DNA from: Aliidiomarina soli
GTDB lineage: Bacteria; Pseudomonadota; Gammaproteobacteria; Enterobacterales; Alteromonadaceae
Direction: 5' to 3'
Assembly (NCBI RefSeq): GCF_003986975.1
Contig: NZ_PIPO01000001.1
Coordinates: 496,001-560,000 of the forward strand
DNA length: 64,000 nucleotides
Positions 62,205-64,000 of the stretch are shown here, in pieces; the stretch's first letter is position 1; the number at the start of each line of letters is the position of its first letter. A program made the translations under genes and the position numbers. The notes under the pieces were generated by a model. It saw only the letters and a list, made by a program, of their open reading frames with translations, did not search any database and was not told the DNA's origin.

Positions 62205-63881
62205 TTGAACTTTATCAACAATATGCTGGACTGGATGGACAGCATTCTCGGCGGAGCGGTCTACTTCCCGTTTCTGCTGCTGGGTGTAGGTCTGTTCTTC
62301 ACGATTTATCTGAAATTCCCTCAGATCCGTTTCTTTGCCCATGGTTGGCGCGTTATTACCGGTAAATTTGATCGCAGCCGTGATCCGGGCGACACCACTC
62401 ACTTTCAGGCATTGACCACAGCCCTGTCAGGCACCATTGGTACGGGTAACATCGGTGGCGTAGCCCTGGCCTTGTTCCTCGGTGGCCCGGCGGCGTTATT
62501 CTGGATGTGGATGACGGCATTTTTTGGCATGACGACCAAGTTCGTTGAGGTCACGCTGTCGCACAAATACCGAGTGAAGACCGAAGATGGCACCATGGCT
62601 GGTGGCCCTATGTATTACATGTCCCGTGGCCTGAATATGAAATGGCTAGCGGTGATTTTTGCACTTGCGACGGTATTAAGTTCATTTGGTACCGGCAACA
62701 TGCCGCAAAGTAACAATATTGCCCAGGCCATGGAAGCCACCTTTGGTGTTCCAACCATTTGGGTCGGTGGCGTTTTATCTGTCTTGCTGGCACTGGTTAT
62801 CCTGGGCGGCATTCGCCGTATTGCGGCGGTAACCTCACGCATCGTGCCGTTGATGTCAGTGCTGTACGTGCTGGGTGCGTTTGCGGTTATTTTTTATAAT
62901 ATCGAGAATATTATTCCCTCGTTTATCGCCATTTTCGCTGGTGCCTTTACCGGGACAGCGGCAATTGGGGGTTTCGTCGGTGCCAGTTTCGCCTACGCCT
63001 TTAATATGGGTGTTGCGCGGGGACTTTATTCCAACGAAGCCGGTCAGGGCTCGGCGGCGATTGCGCATGCTTCGGCACGAACTAAAGAACCTGCTGAAGA
63101 GGGTATGGTCTCAATTCTTGAACCTTTTATCGACACCATTCTTATCTGTACGCTGACCGGTCTGGTTATTCTGGCTTCCGGTGTGTGGCACGAAAAGCAC
63201 CAGAACCACTTTGATCGCTCCGATATGAGGATTATTTCAGGTGTTTACGACGACCAGATTGACACTGACCGTGCACAATTGTCGCGTTATCTGAATAACC
63301 AGGACCACAACATCGAAGTGTTCGAGGGACAAATAGATGTCGTTGCTGGCGAGCCTGAGCCTGGTAACTACACTATATTGAATGCGCGCTCAGTGGCTGA
63401 AAATGTCAGCATTCTGATCGGTGGTGATACGCCGTACAATGGTACGCTAGATGTCGCCAACGGACGTTTTACCCGCGATAACGTGCAGGTGTTTGGAGAG
63501 TCATTAATTCACTCAGCTGCATTAACCACGGTTGCTTTCACCCGAGGCTTCTTTGGTGACTTTGGTCAGTACATTGTCGCCGTAGCTCTGCTGATGTTCG
63601 CCTTCTCGACCGCGATTGCGTGGTCATACTATGGCGACAGAGCGATGATTTACCTGGCTGGTCCACGGTCGGTGATGCCATACCGGGTGATTTATGTGGC
63701 AGGCTTTTTCATTGCCGCGATTGCCGACACCACGTTGATCTGGAAGATTGCGGCGGTGGCCATTGTCCTTATGACGTTGCCTAACCTGCTCGGGATTATG
63801 CTGATGCGTCGCGAAATGAAAGAGACAGTGAATAAGTACTGGGCTGAAAACCAGCACAAACTGCCTGATTCGAAAGACTAG
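62205..63881 (+). CDS. Alanine/glycine:cation symporter (AGCS family) with soluble insert
   Basis: 558 residues; typical AGCS members are about 450-480. Family motifs: [64 protein letters not shown], and [23 protein letters not shown]. After the helix ending [12 protein letters not shown] there is a polar block of about 105 residues (about 328-433, including [18 protein letters not shown]) before the last helices resume at [17 protein letters not shown] start is used after AGGGGG. It should import alanine or glycine with sodium. Confidence 0.92.
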   Translation: MNFINNMLDWMDSILGGAVYFPFLLLGVGLFFTIYLKFPQIRFFAHGWRVITGKFDRSRDPGDTTHFQALTTALSGTIGTGNIGGVALALFLGGPAALFWMWMTAFFGMTTKFVEVTLSHKYRVKTEDGTMAGGPMYYMSRGLNMKWLAVIFALATVLSSFGTGNMPQSNNIAQAMEATFGVPTIWVGGVLSVLLALVILGGIRRIAAVTSRIVPLMSVLYVLGAFAVIFYNIENIIPSFIAIFAGAFTGTAAIGGFVGASFAYAFNMGVARGLYSNEAGQGSAAIAHASARTKEPAEEGMVSILEPFIDTILICTLTGLVILASGVWHEKHQNHFDRSDMRIISGVYDDQIDTDRAQLSRYLNNQDHNIEVFEGQIDVVAGEPEPGNYTILNARSVAENVSILIGGDTPYNGTLDVANGRFTRDNVQVFGESLIHSAALTTVAFTRGFFGDFGQYIVAVALLMFAFSTAIAWSYYGDRAMIYLAGPRSVMPYRVIYVAGFFIAAIADTTLIWKIAAVAIVLMTLPNLLGIMLMRREMKETVNKYWAENQHKLPDSKD

Positions 63882-63899
63882 GCAAGCGTACTGTGATAG

Positions 63900-63940
63900 A
63901 ACAGCAACAGGTTGAAGCGCTGACTTGTTGCTGTTTTTTT
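63900..63940 (+). terminator. Intrinsic terminator after AGCS symporter gene
   Basis: AACAGCAAC (63900-63908) pairs with GTTGCTGTT (63927-63935), followed by a run of T. The last 60 bases of the window show no gene. Confidence 0.85.
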
Positions 63941-64000
63941 GTTTTTCCGCCTGTTCACGTTAATGGCTACCTTGATATTGTGGCTTATGGCACAATGTAA

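Noticed and set aside
1-64000. tRNA, rRNA, CRISPR array, prophage
   Set aside because: No cloverleaf-like or rRNA-like stretch, no regular repeats with spacers and no phage structural genes were recognised by eye.

Overview
The window looks like a chromosomal segment of a marine gammaproteobacterium, most plausibly Idiomarinaceae or a close Alteromonadales relative. This is an inference from gene content: Kdo transferase next to Kdo kinase, dapA-bamC-purC, divergent metG/mrp, YfbV, DUF3392, DUF3185 and DUF6279 proteins, and an unusual load of peptidases (S9, M1-like, M13, M14 twice, M15, M23, M61). That load fits a protein-based rather than sugar-based lifestyle. No rRNA, tRNA or CRISPR array was seen.

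Region 1 (1-4669) is an AT-rich accessory segment. It carries a membrane/coiled-coil protein, an integron attC-like site, a small orphan ORF, a large SF1 (UPF1/DNA2-like) helicase of unknown role, and an IS3-family orfA remnant that abuts the 3' end of rlmI. From 4670 on the DNA is GC-richer and mostly ordinary chromosomal housekeeping.

Region 2 (4670-12261) holds rlmI-metG, the divergent mrp-dcd pair, a ParE-type toxin/antitoxin pair bracketed by short repeated palindromes, a secreted M1-like peptidase behind a 28-bp palindrome, and an orphan ParD-type antitoxin with its own palindromic operator. Region 3 (12277-23755) has a yvcK/M14 peptidase/S9 peptidase operon on the minus strand, and waaA-kdkA-DUF192-lipoprotein-ygjV-M13 peptidase on the plus strand.

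Region 4 (23919-35482) holds a small Pmp3/YqaE protein, threonine aldolase, a four-gene MCE lipid-transport operon, bcp, dapA-bamC-purC, and a tightly overlapping minus-strand operon. That operon runs from a degenerate EIIA-Glc-like protein through an ArsC-like protein and dapE to an M15 peptidase. Region 5 (35487-46593) has xthA, a DUF3392 protein, patatin coupled to a PAS hybrid kinase, and MoxR/VWA, beta-CASP hydrolase, 34-aa membrane protein, phospholipase D-like and CoA-transferase genes.

Region 6 (46641-63881) holds a P2-type ATPase, a LysR/LysE divergent pair, a PTPS-like protein with an M23 peptidase, an M61 peptidase, a LytS/LytR-type two-component system, pyruvate kinase, MsrB, an N-terminally extended GAPDH, an M14 peptidase and an AGCS symporter with a large soluble insertion.

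The least explained content is the left accessory segment (attC-like site plus orphan helicase). Next come the EIIA-Glc-like protein that appears to have lost its phosphorylatable histidines, the palindrome-controlled peptidase, and the toxin-antitoxin remnants.
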